Both the position numbers and the translations under genes were made by a program. DNA of 64,000 nucleotides, from contig NZ_AWNH01000080.1 of the NCBI RefSeq assembly GCF_000482245.1, positions 37,963 to 101,962 of the forward strand. Reading direction: 5' to 3'. The DNA is from Leptolyngbya sp. Heron Island J. GTDB lineage: Bacteria > Cyanobacteriota > Cyanobacteriia > Phormidesmidales > Phormidesmidaceae. The notes beneath the pieces are model-generated. The model did not search any database, was not told where the DNA came from, and saw only the letters and a list, made by a program, of their open reading frames with translations. Below are positions 14,810-23,694 of this stretch, in pieces; positions within the stretch are counted from its first letter, which is position 1, and every line of letters begins with the position of its first letter.

Positions 14810-17173
14810 TCACTCTCGCGTCTTCAAAACAGCAATTAAATCTAACCGACCTAGCTGTCGCCGAATCAACAGGCCTGAGGCCAGTGCCGCCGCCATGATG
14901 ACCACAAAAGCAAAAGCATAGGTTGTCGGAGTAATCACTAAAGGAAAACGAAATAATTCCCAGTCATACATCTCCGTCATCAGTGCTGCCAAGCCAAAGC
15001 CTAGCGAAAACCCGACCGGAATCGCCAGGGTTAACAGTACAGCCTGTTCTCCCAGAAGAATAAATGCGATTTCACCTTTGGTAAAGCCAATGATACGTAG
15101 GGTAGCGAGTTCTCGCTCTCGCTCTGATAGAGCAATCCGGGCCGCGTTATACACCACCCCAAAGGCAATCACTGAGGCAAACCCGACTAAGACCACCGTA
15201 AACCCAGCCATACTCTGGGTTAAAATTTTGTTGAACTGGTCAATGGTAGTTTGACGCATGGCAACGCTGGCCACGGCAGGGGTTTCTTTTAACTGGGCAT
15301 AGAGCTGTTGTTGTGCTTGCTCGTCCACCTGCAGATAGGCACCGGAGAGGGTAAACCCTTCTCGCATGAGCCGATTTAGGGCGTGGAGGTCCATATAAGC
15401 AGAAATACCCACCAACTCATCAAAGATGCCCGTGACGTGAACAGTACGTGTGGGTCGTCCTCCTTCTAGCACCTCTACAGTCAGCTGATCGCCTAGATGA
15501 GCCTGGAGGGTCTCCGCTAGTTTAGTGGATAATACAATGCCCTCGGGTGGCAATGTAACGGGACGCTGCTCACGATCCAGCAGGCGACGCAGTTCGCCAC
15601 CCGGTTCCACTCCATTGATACCGCTGAGTTTTTGGTAATGGCCAAAACGCAGTCGGGCCGGTACTGTTCGAAATGGCTCAGCGTGTAAAACTCCAGGTAG
15701 ATGATATAGCTCAAACTGAGCCCGGCTTGATAGGGGATTGTTAAACACCAGGGTAATGTCTTCTCGTTGAATGGTGCGAAACTGAATGTCAACCAGGGCA
15801 TCCATTGCATCGGTAAAGAAACGCCCCAGAATCAGGATTGCGATCGCAACACCAATTCCCACCACTGACAACAATCCTTGCACCGGCCGGCGCTCCAGAT
15901 TGCGCAGAATAATCCGACTAGGGGCAGAAAACCATCGCTGCAGCCCCAATTTTTCCACCACCGTGGGTCGATAGGTGGAGGGCGGTTCCGGTCGCATAGC
16001 TTCAGCCGGGGGCAGGATCACCGCTCGTCGAACCGACAACACCGCTCCCAGAATAGCGGCCCCAAAACTTACCAACAACGCCGTCAGCAACACCACTGGT
16101 GGCACCTCATACTGCAGCACTGGGAAGTGATAAAAATCTGCATATATACGAGTCATGCCTCGTCCCATCCACCAGCCCAGACCGCTGCCCAATGCCATAC
16201 CTAGCAATACAATGCCCAGTACTAACTTTAAGTAGTGTAGCCCCACTGTCAGATTGTCGTACCCAAAGGCTTTCATCACAGCAATCTGATCTCGCTGGGT
16301 ACTGATCAAACGACTTAACAACAGATTGAGTAAAAAAGCAGCAATTCCAAGGAAAATAGAGGGCACAAAGATGGCATGGGCCGACAGCTGACGAATCTCA
16401 TCAGAAATAAACGTGTGGGAAATTTGATCCTCTCGACCAAAAGCCCCTAATCCACCATAGGTTTCTAGCAACTGATCAAGCTGAAAGATCACCGCCGCCT
16501 CGCTGGCCCCTGGCATCAACCGGAGACTCACGTCATTAAATGCACCTTCCATATCAAACGCCGTAGCCAGGGCTTGTTGTGGCATCCAAAGAATGCCAAA
16601 GCGTTTGTTGTCGGGGACAATTTCGGTACCACGAATCTCATAGATATACTCGGGCGATAGGGCAAGGCCCACAATTCGCAGGGTTTGCCAACGGCCATTG
16701 AGAATTGCCCCCACCGTATCATTCAGCTCTAAGTGATTCGCCTTGGCAAAGACCTCGCTCGCTAGCACCTCATCTCCTTGTTCCGGATAGCGCCCCTGAC
16801 GAATAAATAGGTCGTTGAGCATAGGGTGTTGCCGTTCCGGAATAGAAATCAGCCGTCCAGTAGCCGGTTCCTCTAATCCTTCCACTGACAGGGTGACATC
16901 CTTCACAACTCGAGTCTGAACGGCACCTACACCAGGAATCTGCTCAAATCGAGAACCCAAGCTTTTTGGTGCCCGTTTCAGCTGTACAAACACATCTGCA
17001 AACCGGTACTGGTCATAATAGGTAGTTTGGGTCAGCTGCAGCGACCCGTGGGTACTCATCATGGTGACCAGGGTAGCGATGCCACAGGCAACAATCAGGA
17101 CAATTGCCAGCACCTGCCCCCGCATGCGGAGTAGATCGCGTAAGAGTTTACGGTCGAGGGCTTTCAAGCTCAT
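14810..17173 (-). CDS. FtsX/MacB-type ABC transporter permease
   Basis: 787 residues from ATG 17173, five bases after the ATPase stop. It has an N-terminal membrane helix (about 21-42), a large periplasmic domain, three helices around 265-370, then a second FtsX-like unit with an internal membrane helix near 430, another periplasmic domain, and C-terminal helices (about 655-780; FTVVLVGFASVIAFGVVYNA, then AFAFVVIMAAALASGLLIRR). This is the duplicated FtsX architecture of exporters that extrude lipids, lipoproteins or peptides mechanically. The substrate is not visible in the sequence. The close spacing implies translation coupled to the ATPase. Confidence 0.93.
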   Translation of the reverse strand: MSLKALDRKLLRDLLRMRGQVLAIVLIVACGIATLVTMMSTHGSLQLTQTTYYDQYRFADVFVQLKRAPKSLGSRFEQIPGVGAVQTRVVKDVTLSVEGLEEPATGRLISIPERQHPMLNDLFIRQGRYPEQGDEVLASEVFAKANHLELNDTVGAILNGRWQTLRIVGLALSPEYIYEIRGTEIVPDNKRFGILWMPQQALATAFDMEGAFNDVSLRLMPGASEAAVIFQLDQLLETYGGLGAFGREDQISHTFISDEIRQLSAHAIFVPSIFLGIAAFLLNLLLSRLISTQRDQIAVMKAFGYDNLTVGLHYLKLVLGIVLLGMALGSGLGWWMGRGMTRIYADFYHFPVLQYEVPPVVLLTALLVSFGAAILGAVLSVRRAVILPPAEAMRPEPPSTYRPTVVEKLGLQRWFSAPSRIILRNLERRPVQGLLSVVGIGVAIAILILGRFFTDAMDALVDIQFRTIQREDITLVFNNPLSSRAQFELYHLPGVLHAEPFRTVPARLRFGHYQKLSGINGVEPGGELRRLLDREQRPVTLPPEGIVLSTKLAETLQAHLGDQLTVEVLEGGRPTRTVHVTGIFDELVGISAYMDLHALNRLMREGFTLSGAYLQVDEQAQQQLYAQLKETPAVASVAMRQTTIDQFNKILTQSMAGFTVVLVGFASVIAFGVVYNAARIALSERERELATLRIIGFTKGEIAFILLGEQAVLLTLAIPVGFSLGFGLAALMTEMYDWELFRFPLVITPTTYAFAFVVIMAAALASGLLIRRQLGRLDLIAVLKTRE

Positions 17174-17178
17174 ACCCT

Positions 17179-17922
17179 TTACCACTCCAACTCTGCTGGG
17201 GATGCTTTTCGCTGATTGCGTTGAATATGGGCAATGTTCCCGCTACGCATATGCACGACTCGATCGGCCATGGCCGCAATCCCAGCATTGTGGGTAATTA
17301 CAGCGGTTGTCGTACCAAACTCTTGATTCACCTGTTCCAAGGTCTCTAACACTCGTTTACCAGTCTCAAAGTCAAGGGCACCAGTGGGTTCATCACAGAG
17401 GAGAACTTCGGGGCGTTTGGCAATAGCGCGGGCGATCGCAACTCGTTGTTGTTCCCCCCCTGACAGCTGCGCCGGAAAATGATCAAGCCGGGCTGCCAAA
17501 CCCACCAGTGCCAGTGCCTCTTCCGGCTTCATCGGCTGACGGGCAATATCAGTCACCAGGGCAACATTCTCCCGTGCCGTTAAGCTTGGAATGAGGTTGT
17601 AAAACTGAAACACAAACCCCACCGACTGACGGCGAAACCGGGTCAGCGCCTGTTCATTGGCTTTGTTCATTGCCTGATTACGAAAATAGACCTGGCCGCC
17701 AGAGGGCACATCTAACCCACCTAAAATATTTAGCAGTGTGGACTTACCGCTACCCGATGGTCCCAGTAGCACCACAAACTCGCCCTCATACAGGTCTAAA
17801 TCAACTGACCCCAAGGCGTGAACCTTTACTTCACCCATCACATAGACTTTACTCACCTGCTCTATGTGAAAGACCGCAGGCGATGTCATTGCTGCTGAAC
17901 TTGACGTTACGTCCGAAATCAT
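17179..17922 (-). CDS. ABC transporter ATP-binding protein (LolD/MacB class)
   Basis: 247 residues. Walker [10 protein letters not shown] is at 54-62, the Q-loop near VFQFYNL 104-110, the signature LSGGEQQR at 153-160, Walker B VLLCDEPT at 173-180 and the H-loop in TAVITHN near 210. It powers the FtsX-type permease encoded directly downstream. The start at 17922 has no strong ribosome site; ATG 17889 ([20 protein letters not shown]) is an alternative that would remove a low-complexity leader. Confidence 0.95.
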   Translation of the reverse strand: MISDVTSSSAAMTSPAVFHIEQVSKVYVMGEVKVHALGSVDLDLYEGEFVVLLGPSGSGKSTLLNILGGLDVPSGGQVYFRNQAMNKANEQALTRFRRQSVGFVFQFYNLIPSLTARENVALVTDIARQPMKPEEALALVGLAARLDHFPAQLSGGEQQRVAIARAIAKRPEVLLCDEPTGALDFETGKRVLETLEQVNQEFGTTTAVITHNAGIAAMADRVVHMRSGNIAHIQRNQRKASPAELEW

Positions 17923-18239
17923 ACTAACCGCCAGTAAGCACGGAATTTTCCTGAGCTCATCACTCCCACAGCACCGAACATTAAAAATGCGTCACCATTA
18001 CCTTGCTGTAAATCTTAGACAAAAAGATTGAAGACTTTATGAGGAGCGTCATAACAACCGACATTCGCTGACAAAAAAACATTCCCATAAGTTCTTCAAG
18101 ATATTCGTCTATACTTATAGAGAAGAACTAAGGAGCTTTCTCTACTCCCTACAGCCTATCTAAAGGTCTTAGTTTTGATCCTGGTTTCTTCGTTAAACAT
18201 GATGATCTTGAGTAAACCTTTCTTAGGAGACAGCTCAGC
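17923..18239. promoter_or_regulatory. divergent promoter region with an 8-bp inverted repeat
   Basis: AGTTCTTC (18090-18097) is the exact reverse complement of GAAGAACT (18122-18129), with TATACTTATAG in the loop. The repeat lies about 110 bases before the small membrane gene at 18240 and could be an operator or a leader hairpin. No gene is visible in the region. Confidence 0.45.
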
Positions 18240-18461
18240 ATGTGGACAACATTAATTATCGTAACAGCCCTATTTTTAATTGCACTCCGAGTTTTCTTAA
18301 CCGCCCACAATCAAACTGAGGTGATCTCGGCGGGTCTGGTGGCCACAGCCTGTTTAATGATTGCCATAGGGGCCTCTCCCTTAGCGCTCAAAGTAGCCTT
18401 GTTGGCATCTATACTGCTGTTTGAACAGTGGTTGTTACATCGTCAAATACCTGCTAAGTAA
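18240..18461 (+). CDS. small membrane protein of 73 residues, unknown
   Basis: The protein is mostly hydrophobic: about residues 3-20 (TTLIIVTALFLIALRVFL) and 30-62 (SAGLVATACLMIAIGASPLA, then LKVALLASILLFEQWLL), with a short basic tail. TTAGGAGACAG upstream of ATG 18240 is a good ribosome site. No family is recognised. It precedes a small hydrophilic gene on the same strand by 114 bases. Confidence 0.72.
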   Translation: MWTTLIIVTALFLIALRVFLTAHNQTEVISAGLVATACLMIAIGASPLALKVALLASILLFEQWLLHRQIPAK

Positions 18462-18530
18462 TCACTGTTGTGTAGGTTTATTTTTCTTTAAAAGATACCA
18501 AACCTCATAACATCCTCAAAGTATTCGAGT

Positions 18531-18547
18531 ATGCTAACCGTTAGCAT
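18531..18547. promoter_or_regulatory. 17-bp palindrome ATGCTAACCGTTAGCAT, candidate operator
   Basis: ATGCTAAC (18531-18538) and GTTAGCAT (18540-18547) are exact reverse complements around one C, 29 bases before the start at 18576. The half-site GTTAGCATTA occurs again at about 29899, upstream of the P-type ATPase. Confidence 0.5.
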
Positions 18548-18575
18548 TAATGCTAGTCGCACATAAGGAACCCAG

Positions 18576-18824
18576 ATGACTATTGAACAAGATGCCAGAA
18601 CAGCTGCTACCCAGGCTCGTCAGCATACAGAACAGCTAGATGAGAAAGTACTTAATCGGGCTGCAGACAGTTTACACGAAGACTCTTCAGTCACTGCTGA
18701 AGAGCGTGAACATGTTACACAACAACGACAAGAAGCCCGGCACATAAAGGAAACTATGCTCAGCCGCGCAGAAGAAACTATAGATGCGACAGATAGTGCG
18801 GATACTTCAACGTCACAAACTTAG
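18576..18824 (+). CDS. small hydrophilic helical protein of 82 residues
   Basis: The composition is extreme: the sequence has no Gly, Pro, Phe, Tyr, Trp or Cys, and is rich in Ala, Glu, Gln, Thr and Asp. Two similar units can be seen, VLNRAADSLHEDSS near 25-38 and MLSRAEETIDATDS near 60-73. Such sequences are disordered or form helices on contact, as in stress-protective LEA/CsbD-like proteins; that role is only a suggestion. AAGGAACCCAG lies before the ATG. A palindrome at 18531-18547 precedes it and an 8-bp hairpin follows at 18853-18877. Confidence 0.7.
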   Translation: MTIEQDARTAATQARQHTEQLDEKVLNRAADSLHEDSSVTAEEREHVTQQRQEARHIKETMLSRAEETIDATDSADTSTSQT

Positions 18825-18852
18825 AACGACCACTTTTTGAAGTATGACATCA

Positions 18853-18877
18853 GGAGTCTGGCAGTGGGGCAGACTCC
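18853..18877 (+). terminator. hairpin after the 82-residue gene, possible terminator
   Basis: GGAGTCTG (18853-18860) pairs with CAGACTCC (18870-18877) around a 9-base loop, 28 bases after the stop. Only a short T-containing tail follows, so termination is likely weak or needs a factor. Confidence 0.45.
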
Positions 18878-18978
18878 CAGTTCGCTCTTGCTAAAAACAT
18901 TGGTATCAGACACGATCCATGGATGGCACATACCGGCTGTAGACCTGCCATTCACATAAACTAGGAGACGCTGTACTT

Positions 18979-19647
18979 CTAGGATTGGCTAGTTAAATGA
19001 CTGACACCTGTTGCTTGCTCTAGTAGCGTACAAACTTGCTCATCGGTGACTTGGTTAAAATTTTCATACCAAAGACCAATGGCATACATGTTACGGGGAA
19101 TGGATAGACACACGATGCGATCAACCTGGGTTTTAAGTTGTTTATAAGCGCCCATAGCAGCAATAGGAACAGCAATAATTAGTTGTCTTGGCTGTTGCGA
19201 TCGCACCCACATCACCGCTGCTCGCATAGTTGCCCCAGTAGCCAGTCCATCGTCTACTAAGATGACAATCCGATCATAGACATTCACTGGAGGACGATTA
19301 CCACGATAGACCTGTTGGCGTCGTTTTAATTCCTGACGCTCGCCTTCTGTAATCTTTTGAAGTTCCTGTTGAGTAATCCCTGAATAGCGCAGAGCATAGT
19401 GATTGAGTACGCGCACACCGTTGGCCGCAATAGCTCCGACGGCACTCTCCCGGTTACCAGGCTCTCCCAACTTTCTAACCAGACAGATATCCAAAGCTAG
19501 ATTCAGGGCGCAAGCAATCTCATAGGCAACCGGTACCCCACCACGTGGCAAGGCCAGCACTAAAACATCGGCACGGTTAGCATAGACGTTTAGCTGCTGT
19601 GCCAGTTGTTGCCCGGCATCGGTGCGATCGCAAAATCGAGTTGTCAT
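18979..19647 (-). CDS. phosphoribosyltransferase-domain protein
   Basis: 222 residues from ATG 19647, with GGAGGG nine bases upstream; a longer start (MGHLLWSSCGGTL...) is rejected because it has no ribosome site. The PRPP-binding motif is RIVILVDDGLATGATMRAAV near residue 120, and the N-terminal VLALPRGGVPVAYEIACALN is typical of the stand-alone type I PRT-fold proteins that occur in stress-related gene sets of cyanobacteria. The base used as substrate is unknown. It is downstream of the ArsR gene on the same strand (gap 171 bases), so co-transcription is uncertain. Confidence 0.88.
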   Translation of the reverse strand: MTTRFCDRTDAGQQLAQQLNVYANRADVLVLALPRGGVPVAYEIACALNLALDICLVRKLGEPGNRESAVGAIAANGVRVLNHYALRYSGITQQELQKITEGERQELKRRQQVYRGNRPPVNVYDRIVILVDDGLATGATMRAAVMWVRSQQPRQLIIAVPIAAMGAYKQLKTQVDRIVCLSIPRNMYAIGLWYENFNQVTDEQVCTLLEQATGVSHLTSQS

Positions 19648-19818
19648 GAGCGTCCCTCCACAGCTGCTCCACAGGAGATGCCCCACTATTGCTCTTAGGG
19701 TAGGGCAAAAATCTGAGGAACTTATGAAGAACGCAGCCTAATGCAGGGCCTTACAAGTGTTTTGTCCTTAGCCGCTAGCAATAGCCTGCCATCGAAACAG
19801 TTGATACCAAGATCGCAC

Positions 19819-20241
19819 CTAGCGGGGCTGACGCATGACCCCTAACTGCTGAAACTGTTGCGACTGCTGTTCGATCTGAATCGATAACGCATTACAAACC
19901 AGATCGCAAAGTTCAAATAGAAATGGGTTAGCAATTTGATAATAGACGCATACACCCTCCTGACGACGGCTGACCACACCAGCCTGGGTCAGCATCTTTA
20001 AGTGTTTTGAAACATTAGCCTGCCCCAACCCAGTAATCTCAATGATCTCTGTGACATTTTTTGCCCCTGATTTTAAGGCACAGACAATCTGTAGGCGACT
20101 CACCTCAGATAAAACCTTAAAAAACTCAGCCATCAATCCCAGGGCCGCTGGTGAAAGAGACGTGATACCGCTGTCAGACGACTCGACGGTAGCCGTTGAA
20201 GTTCTGAACGTTTTCTTCTTAGATTTCTTAGTAGCAGGCAT
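19819..20241 (-). CDS. ArsR-family repressor, probable sulfide or thiol sensor
   Basis: 140 residues. The winged-helix core is about 33-110: LMAEFFKVLSEVSRLQIVCA, then VTEIIEITGLGQANVSKHLK (HTH) and a beta wing (GVVSRRQEGVCVYYQIAN). Cysteines are at 54, 98, 112 and 116. There is no ELCVCDL metal motif. A cysteine in helix 3 region (54) plus one near the C-terminal helix (112 or 116) recalls the persulfide sensors SqrR/BigR, which fits the adjacent sulfide genes; this is inference. The basic N-terminal tail (1-15) is probably disordered. It is divergent from the YeeE/YedE pair. Confidence 0.9.
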   Translation of the reverse strand: MPATKKSKKKTFRTSTATVESSDSGITSLSPAALGLMAEFFKVLSEVSRLQIVCALKSGAKNVTEIIEITGLGQANVSKHLKMLTQAGVVSRRQEGVCVYYQIANPFLFELCDLVCNALSIQIEQQSQQFQQLGVMRQPR

Positions 20242-20502
20242 AGGTGCAATTCGCTTGGCAGGAACTGTGAGGGATGAGAACAGGTGATGGACCGTTAACT
20301 ATATTACCATAAAGTATTATAAAGCTTTTGCAGCACTTTCGCCCTGATCGTCTTGGAATCAGGCCTTTTCAGCATTTAGGTAGCCAATATACCAATGGTG
20401 ACAATGGTGAAATTTCAATGGTGAATGTTTGCACAACTCGGGAAATGTCATGGCATTATATTACTAATTAATTATATAATTTTCTGAGATATTGCTGCTA
20501 CC
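20242..20502. promoter_or_regulatory. divergent control region of the sulfide block
   Basis: Two AT-rich sites share ATATTAC and ATTATA half-sites: 20301-20321 near the ArsR start (spacer 8) and 20458-20476 near the YeeE start (spacer 6). The second lies inside an exact inverted repeat, ATTATAT (20455-20461) with ATATAAT (20474-20480). Three direct repeats lie between them. Both AT-rich sites are well placed to be ArsR operators controlling the two divergent units. Confidence 0.6.
20393..20424. repeat. three direct copies of CAATGGTGA
   Basis: Exact copies start at 20393, 20402 and 20416. The first two are abutting, the third is 5 bases further on. They lie about 80-110 bases before the YeeE/YedE start and may be an activator site or replication slippage. 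Confidence 0.7.
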
Positions 20503-20919
20503 ATGATGGAATCAACCTGGGTAACGGGGTTTTTGGGAGGTCTGTTAATTGGTCTGAGTGCAACGTTGCTGCTGGCATTTAACGGTCGCATAGCAGGCAT
20601 TAGCGGCATTGTTAATGGTGCGATCCAGGGTGATGAGATTTGGCGATGGTTGTTTATCGCTGGCATGCTGCTGGGTGGGCTCGTCTATGAGCATGGTCTT
20701 GCAGCCGAGGTGACGCCTCGACCGATACTAGCGCCTGGCTCGATGATATTGGGTGGGTTTTTGGTGGGATTTGGCACTCGTTTAGGCAATGGCTGCACCA
20801 GTGGTCATGGGGTGTGTGGGTTGGGTCGATTGTCATTGCGATCGCTAGTGGCAGTCCTTACCTTTCTGACTACAGCGATGGTGACTGTCTGGATTACCCG
20901 TCATGGCATTGCTGGATAA
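20503..20919 (+). CDS. YeeE/YedE-family sulfur transport protein, first half
   Basis: 138 residues, at least four membrane segments (about 5-25, 40-58, 75-93, 110-130). The signature GTRLGNGCTSGHGVCGLGRL near 90-112 contains the two cysteines that pass sulfur compounds in the TsuA/YeeE channel family. Half-size proteins of this type pair with a DUF6691 partner encoded directly downstream (PmpA/PmpB arrangement) to make one transporter for thiosulfate or other reduced sulfur. The ATG at 20503 is followed by a second ATG; both are possible. The gap to the partner is 5 bases. Confidence 0.9.
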   Translation: MMESTWVTGFLGGLLIGLSATLLLAFNGRIAGISGIVNGAIQGDEIWRWLFIAGMLLGGLVYEHGLAAEVTPRPILAPGSMILGGFLVGFGTRLGNGCTSGHGVCGLGRLSLRSLVAVLTFLTTAMVTVWITRHGIAG

Positions 20920-20924
20920 AAGAC

Positions 20925-21377
20925 ATGAACAGACTCTCACTACAACAAACATTAGCTTTGAGACAGAATTTGATTGCGATCTTAGCGGGTTGGCTATTTG
21001 GCCTGGGGTTAGGGTTATCGCAAATGATTGACCGAGAGCGGGTGTTAGGATTTTTAGACATCGCCGGTAATTGGGACCCGACACTTTTATTTGTCCTGGG
21101 TGGAGCCGTGAGCGTCACCGTAATTACATTTCGATTTGTTTTGCGATGGCCCCACCCACTTGTCGCCACTCAATTTAGATTGCCAACTCGCAGGGACATT
21201 GACCTATCTTTAGTGCTAGGGACCGCCATCTTTGGCATCGGTTGGGGCATTGCAGGCTACTGTCCAGGACCTGCCATTGTTGCACTGACATTAAATGCAT
21301 GGAACCCTGTTATCTTCCTGGCTGCTTTTATTGCTGGCTCACTCACCTTTCGAGTATTCAACCGTCAACGCCTGTAG
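20925..21377 (+). CDS. DUF6691/YeeE-type sulfur transport protein, second half
   Basis: 150 residues from ATG 20925 (MNRLSLQQTLALRQNLIAIL), which is right after the stop of the partner; an upstream in-frame start overlapping the first gene would be in a different frame from its membrane helices and is rejected. It has four membrane segments. The hallmark is GWGIAGYCPGPAIVALTLN near 110-128, with the cysteine of the second YeeE half. Its 3' end overlaps the convergent sulfide:quinone oxidoreductase gene by 20 bases. Confidence 0.9.
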   Translation: MNRLSLQQTLALRQNLIAILAGWLFGLGLGLSQMIDRERVLGFLDIAGNWDPTLLFVLGGAVSVTVITFRFVLRWPHPLVATQFRLPTRRDIDLSLVLGTAIFGIGWGIAGYCPGPAIVALTLNAWNPVIFLAAFIAGSLTFRVFNRQRL

Positions 21378-22668
21378 CCCTAGATCCCACCACAGACGAC
21401 GTGTCTGCTTTTAACATTTTGAGACCAAATAGGGCACGCAGACCCAGTTTTTCAAACCATGGCATCCCCAGACCCGATCGCATTTTGAGCATAAAATAGT
21501 GTTCGAATGCGGTCTTAACCCAGACAACCCATGGCCCTCGCACTGCATAGGAACGCTTACGTTTGCCGGTTTCAGGGTCGGGGAGAACTGGGGCGGCAAT
21601 GTAGGCAATACCCGTCTGACCAAATTCTGCAAAACAAAGGGCATCCAGCGTTGGCACCTGCAACGGGGCACGCATTGCTCCTAGTTCAACAGCAATGTTG
21701 TGGGCTACTGCAGCAGCCATGGTTTCTGCCATTTGACCACTTTTGGGTGATGTGATGGGAATAGGAGTTTGATCAGGCTGTTCGAGTTGAGTGCTGACAC
21801 CTGCTGCATAAATTGTTGAAAACTGAGGGTGGCGTTGGTTTGGCAATACAGGAATAAATCCCTGGTCATCCGCTAAACCGGGCACTGCTCGCACAAAGTC
21901 AACACCGCGAAAGGTGGGTAGGATCATGGAATACGCGAAGGGCAAGGTGCGGCCATCGGCCAGAGTAATCGTTTGTTGGTTTACAGCGGTGATTTCAGCA
22001 TTCTCAATCACCTTAATCTCTCGTTCCTGCATCAGAGCAGTGGTTAGTTTTTGAGAATGCTGAATATTAGAAACACCTAAATGTCCTACATAGGGTTCCG
22101 GCGTGATGTAGGTAATGGGTACCTGCTGACGTAAACCAAGGCGGCGGAGTTCGTGCTCGGCCATGAGAACAAACTCATAGGCAGGGCCAAAGCACCCCAC
22201 ACCCGGAGCTGCACCAACAACTAGAGGTCCCGGATTTTTCAGAAAGTCGAGCCAGGCCTGTCGGGCCGCCAGGGCATGGTGAGGAGTACAAACAGACTGG
22301 GTGTAGCCGTTGGGGCCTGAGCCTGAAATTTGGTCAAAGGCAAGAGCGGCACCGGTTGCGATCGCAAGGTAGTCATATTCGATAACCAGACTCTCCTCAA
22401 TCACAAGCTGTTTCCTATCAGGGGTCAAGTTAGTCACCCGACCATGCACCCAATTGAGCTGATGTCGCTGGGCCAGTCGCGACAGATCTAACTGAATATG
22501 GTCTAACGATTTCAGGTTTAGCGCCACCTGAATAAGCCCTGGAATAAACGTGAACTTAGACTCATTAGAAATCAGCGTTACCGTGTGACGCTTAGGTAAC
22601 CAGTGGCGTAGCTCATAGGCTGTTGGCAACCCCGCTAAACCAGCCCCAATGACAACAACATTTGCCAT
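21358..22668 (-). CDS. sqr: sulfide:quinone oxidoreductase
   Basis: 436 residues. The FAD fold begins VVVIGAGLAGLPTAYELRHW. Cysteines 127 (QSVCTPH), 159 (GVGCFGPAYEF) and 345 (ALCFAEFG) correspond to the three redox cysteines of sulfide:quinone oxidoreductases. The C-terminal amphipathic region (about 380-430) would anchor it to the membrane. It oxidises sulfide to sulfane sulfur and reduces plastoquinone. GGAGA lies eight bases before ATG 22668. With the ArsR regulator and YeeE/DUF6691 pair next to it, it forms a sulfide response locus. Confidence 0.93.
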   Translation of the reverse strand: MANVVVIGAGLAGLPTAYELRHWLPKRHTVTLISNESKFTFIPGLIQVALNLKSLDHIQLDLSRLAQRHQLNWVHGRVTNLTPDRKQLVIEESLVIEYDYLAIATGAALAFDQISGSGPNGYTQSVCTPHHALAARQAWLDFLKNPGPLVVGAAPGVGCFGPAYEFVLMAEHELRRLGLRQQVPITYITPEPYVGHLGVSNIQHSQKLTTALMQEREIKVIENAEITAVNQQTITLADGRTLPFAYSMILPTFRGVDFVRAVPGLADDQGFIPVLPNQRHPQFSTIYAAGVSTQLEQPDQTPIPITSPKSGQMAETMAAAVAHNIAVELGAMRAPLQVPTLDALCFAEFGQTGIAYIAAPVLPDPETGKRKRSYAVRGPWVVWVKTAFEHYFMLKMRSGLGMPWFEKLGLRALFGLKMLKADTSSVVGSRATGVDG

Positions 22669-23232
22669 AATTAATGTCTCCTTTTACTAACCTGGCTATC
22701 TGAGCCGTCAGCAATCAATTAATCTTTGTTGACGTTGAGCAGTTGAGTTTTTCTGTAAAAACCTCTGGTTTTCGCTTAAACATAGCTTACCGCATATAGC
22801 CGATGAAGAATTAGCTATAACAATTTAGGTCAGCTTAAAACTTGACCAGTGCAGATATCCTCTTCATGTCTCTGTCTCACCCTTCCATCTTTGGATCTAA
22901 GAGGGCTTAGGAATGGGGAGCCAACAGTTTTGACTTTGCTGATGTTCGGATAGCCCTTACCCCAGTCCTCACCCCCTGAGGGGCTGCTCACAGAGTGGGC
23001 AAAAATCTAGACATTAATAAATTCTGATTTCTTAGCACATCATTTTTATTATCTTTTAGCTATTCAGATATTAAAAACCATCGCATTCTGTCAATGACCC
23101 TGAGAGATTCTAATCAAAGGATAAAAAAAGTGGTTGATTAAATCACTATTTAGTTATATGATGATTTTAGAGATTAAGGCATCACGCCAGTCCGATACAT
23201 TTCTCAGCAATTTAGACAAACTCACATTCGCT
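22669..23232. other. intergenic region between sqr and the DUF302 gene
   Basis: 564 bases, AT-rich after 23000, with promoters expected for both neighbours. A small CCCCTGAGGGG stem at about 22972 is the only structure noted. No gene is supported; an in-frame upstream extension of the DUF302 gene from a TTG at 23134 cannot be excluded. Confidence 0.4.
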
Positions 23233-23640
23233 ATGTATCACTTTAGTAAGACAATTCAGGCTTCCTTTGATGAAGCCATAGCTCAGGTGACTGAAGCGCT
23301 TCAAGCCGAAGGACTGGGAATCTTGACCGAAATCGATGTGCAGACCGCTTTTAAGAAAAAGCTAGACACCGATTTCCGCAACTATAAGATTCTCGGAGCC
23401 TGTCATCCGCTAATTGCCTATCGCATGTTGCAAACTGACGACAAAGCTGGAGCGCTTTATCCCTGTAACGTTGTCGTTCAAGAGCACGACGATGGACGAG
23501 TAGAAGTCTCAGCAGTCGATCCATTAATTATGTTTTTGATGATTCACAGTCCTCAAGCTAAAGAGATCGCCTTAGAAGCCAGTCAGAAGATGCAGGCTGT
23601 AATGGATCGTTTGCCAGCTGCAACGCCGGTTGTAGCTTAA
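23233..23640 (+). CDS. DUF302-family protein
   Basis: 135 residues from ATG 23233 (MYHFSKTIQASFDEAIAQVT), the usual length of a stand-alone DUF302 domain. It contains ALQAEGLGILTEIDVQTAFK and YKILGACHPLIAYRML, the conserved features of the family, including the single conserved cysteine region (GACHP) and LYPCNVVV. DUF302 proteins often sit near sulfide oxidation genes; the biochemical role is not established. An extension from upstream (TTG 23134) would add 33 residues unlike the family. It is followed by the DUF2892 gene at a gap of 54 bases. Confidence 0.88.
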   Translation: MYHFSKTIQASFDEAIAQVTEALQAEGLGILTEIDVQTAFKKKLDTDFRNYKILGACHPLIAYRMLQTDDKAGALYPCNVVVQEHDDGRVEVSAVDPLIMFLMIHSPQAKEIALEASQKMQAVMDRLPAATPVVA

Positions 23641-23694
23641 GCCTGACAGAACAGATGAGCCGTAGTTAATACTAGATTTTGGAGGTTACGTTCC

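Noticed and set aside
13318..17922. Calling the export system devBCA (heterocyst glycolipid exporter)
   Set aside because: No other heterocyst genes are present, and the architecture is shared by many exporters.
20393..20424. CAATGGTGA repeats as a CRISPR or replication origin
   Set aside because: Only three short copies, no DnaA boxes or replication initiator gene nearby.
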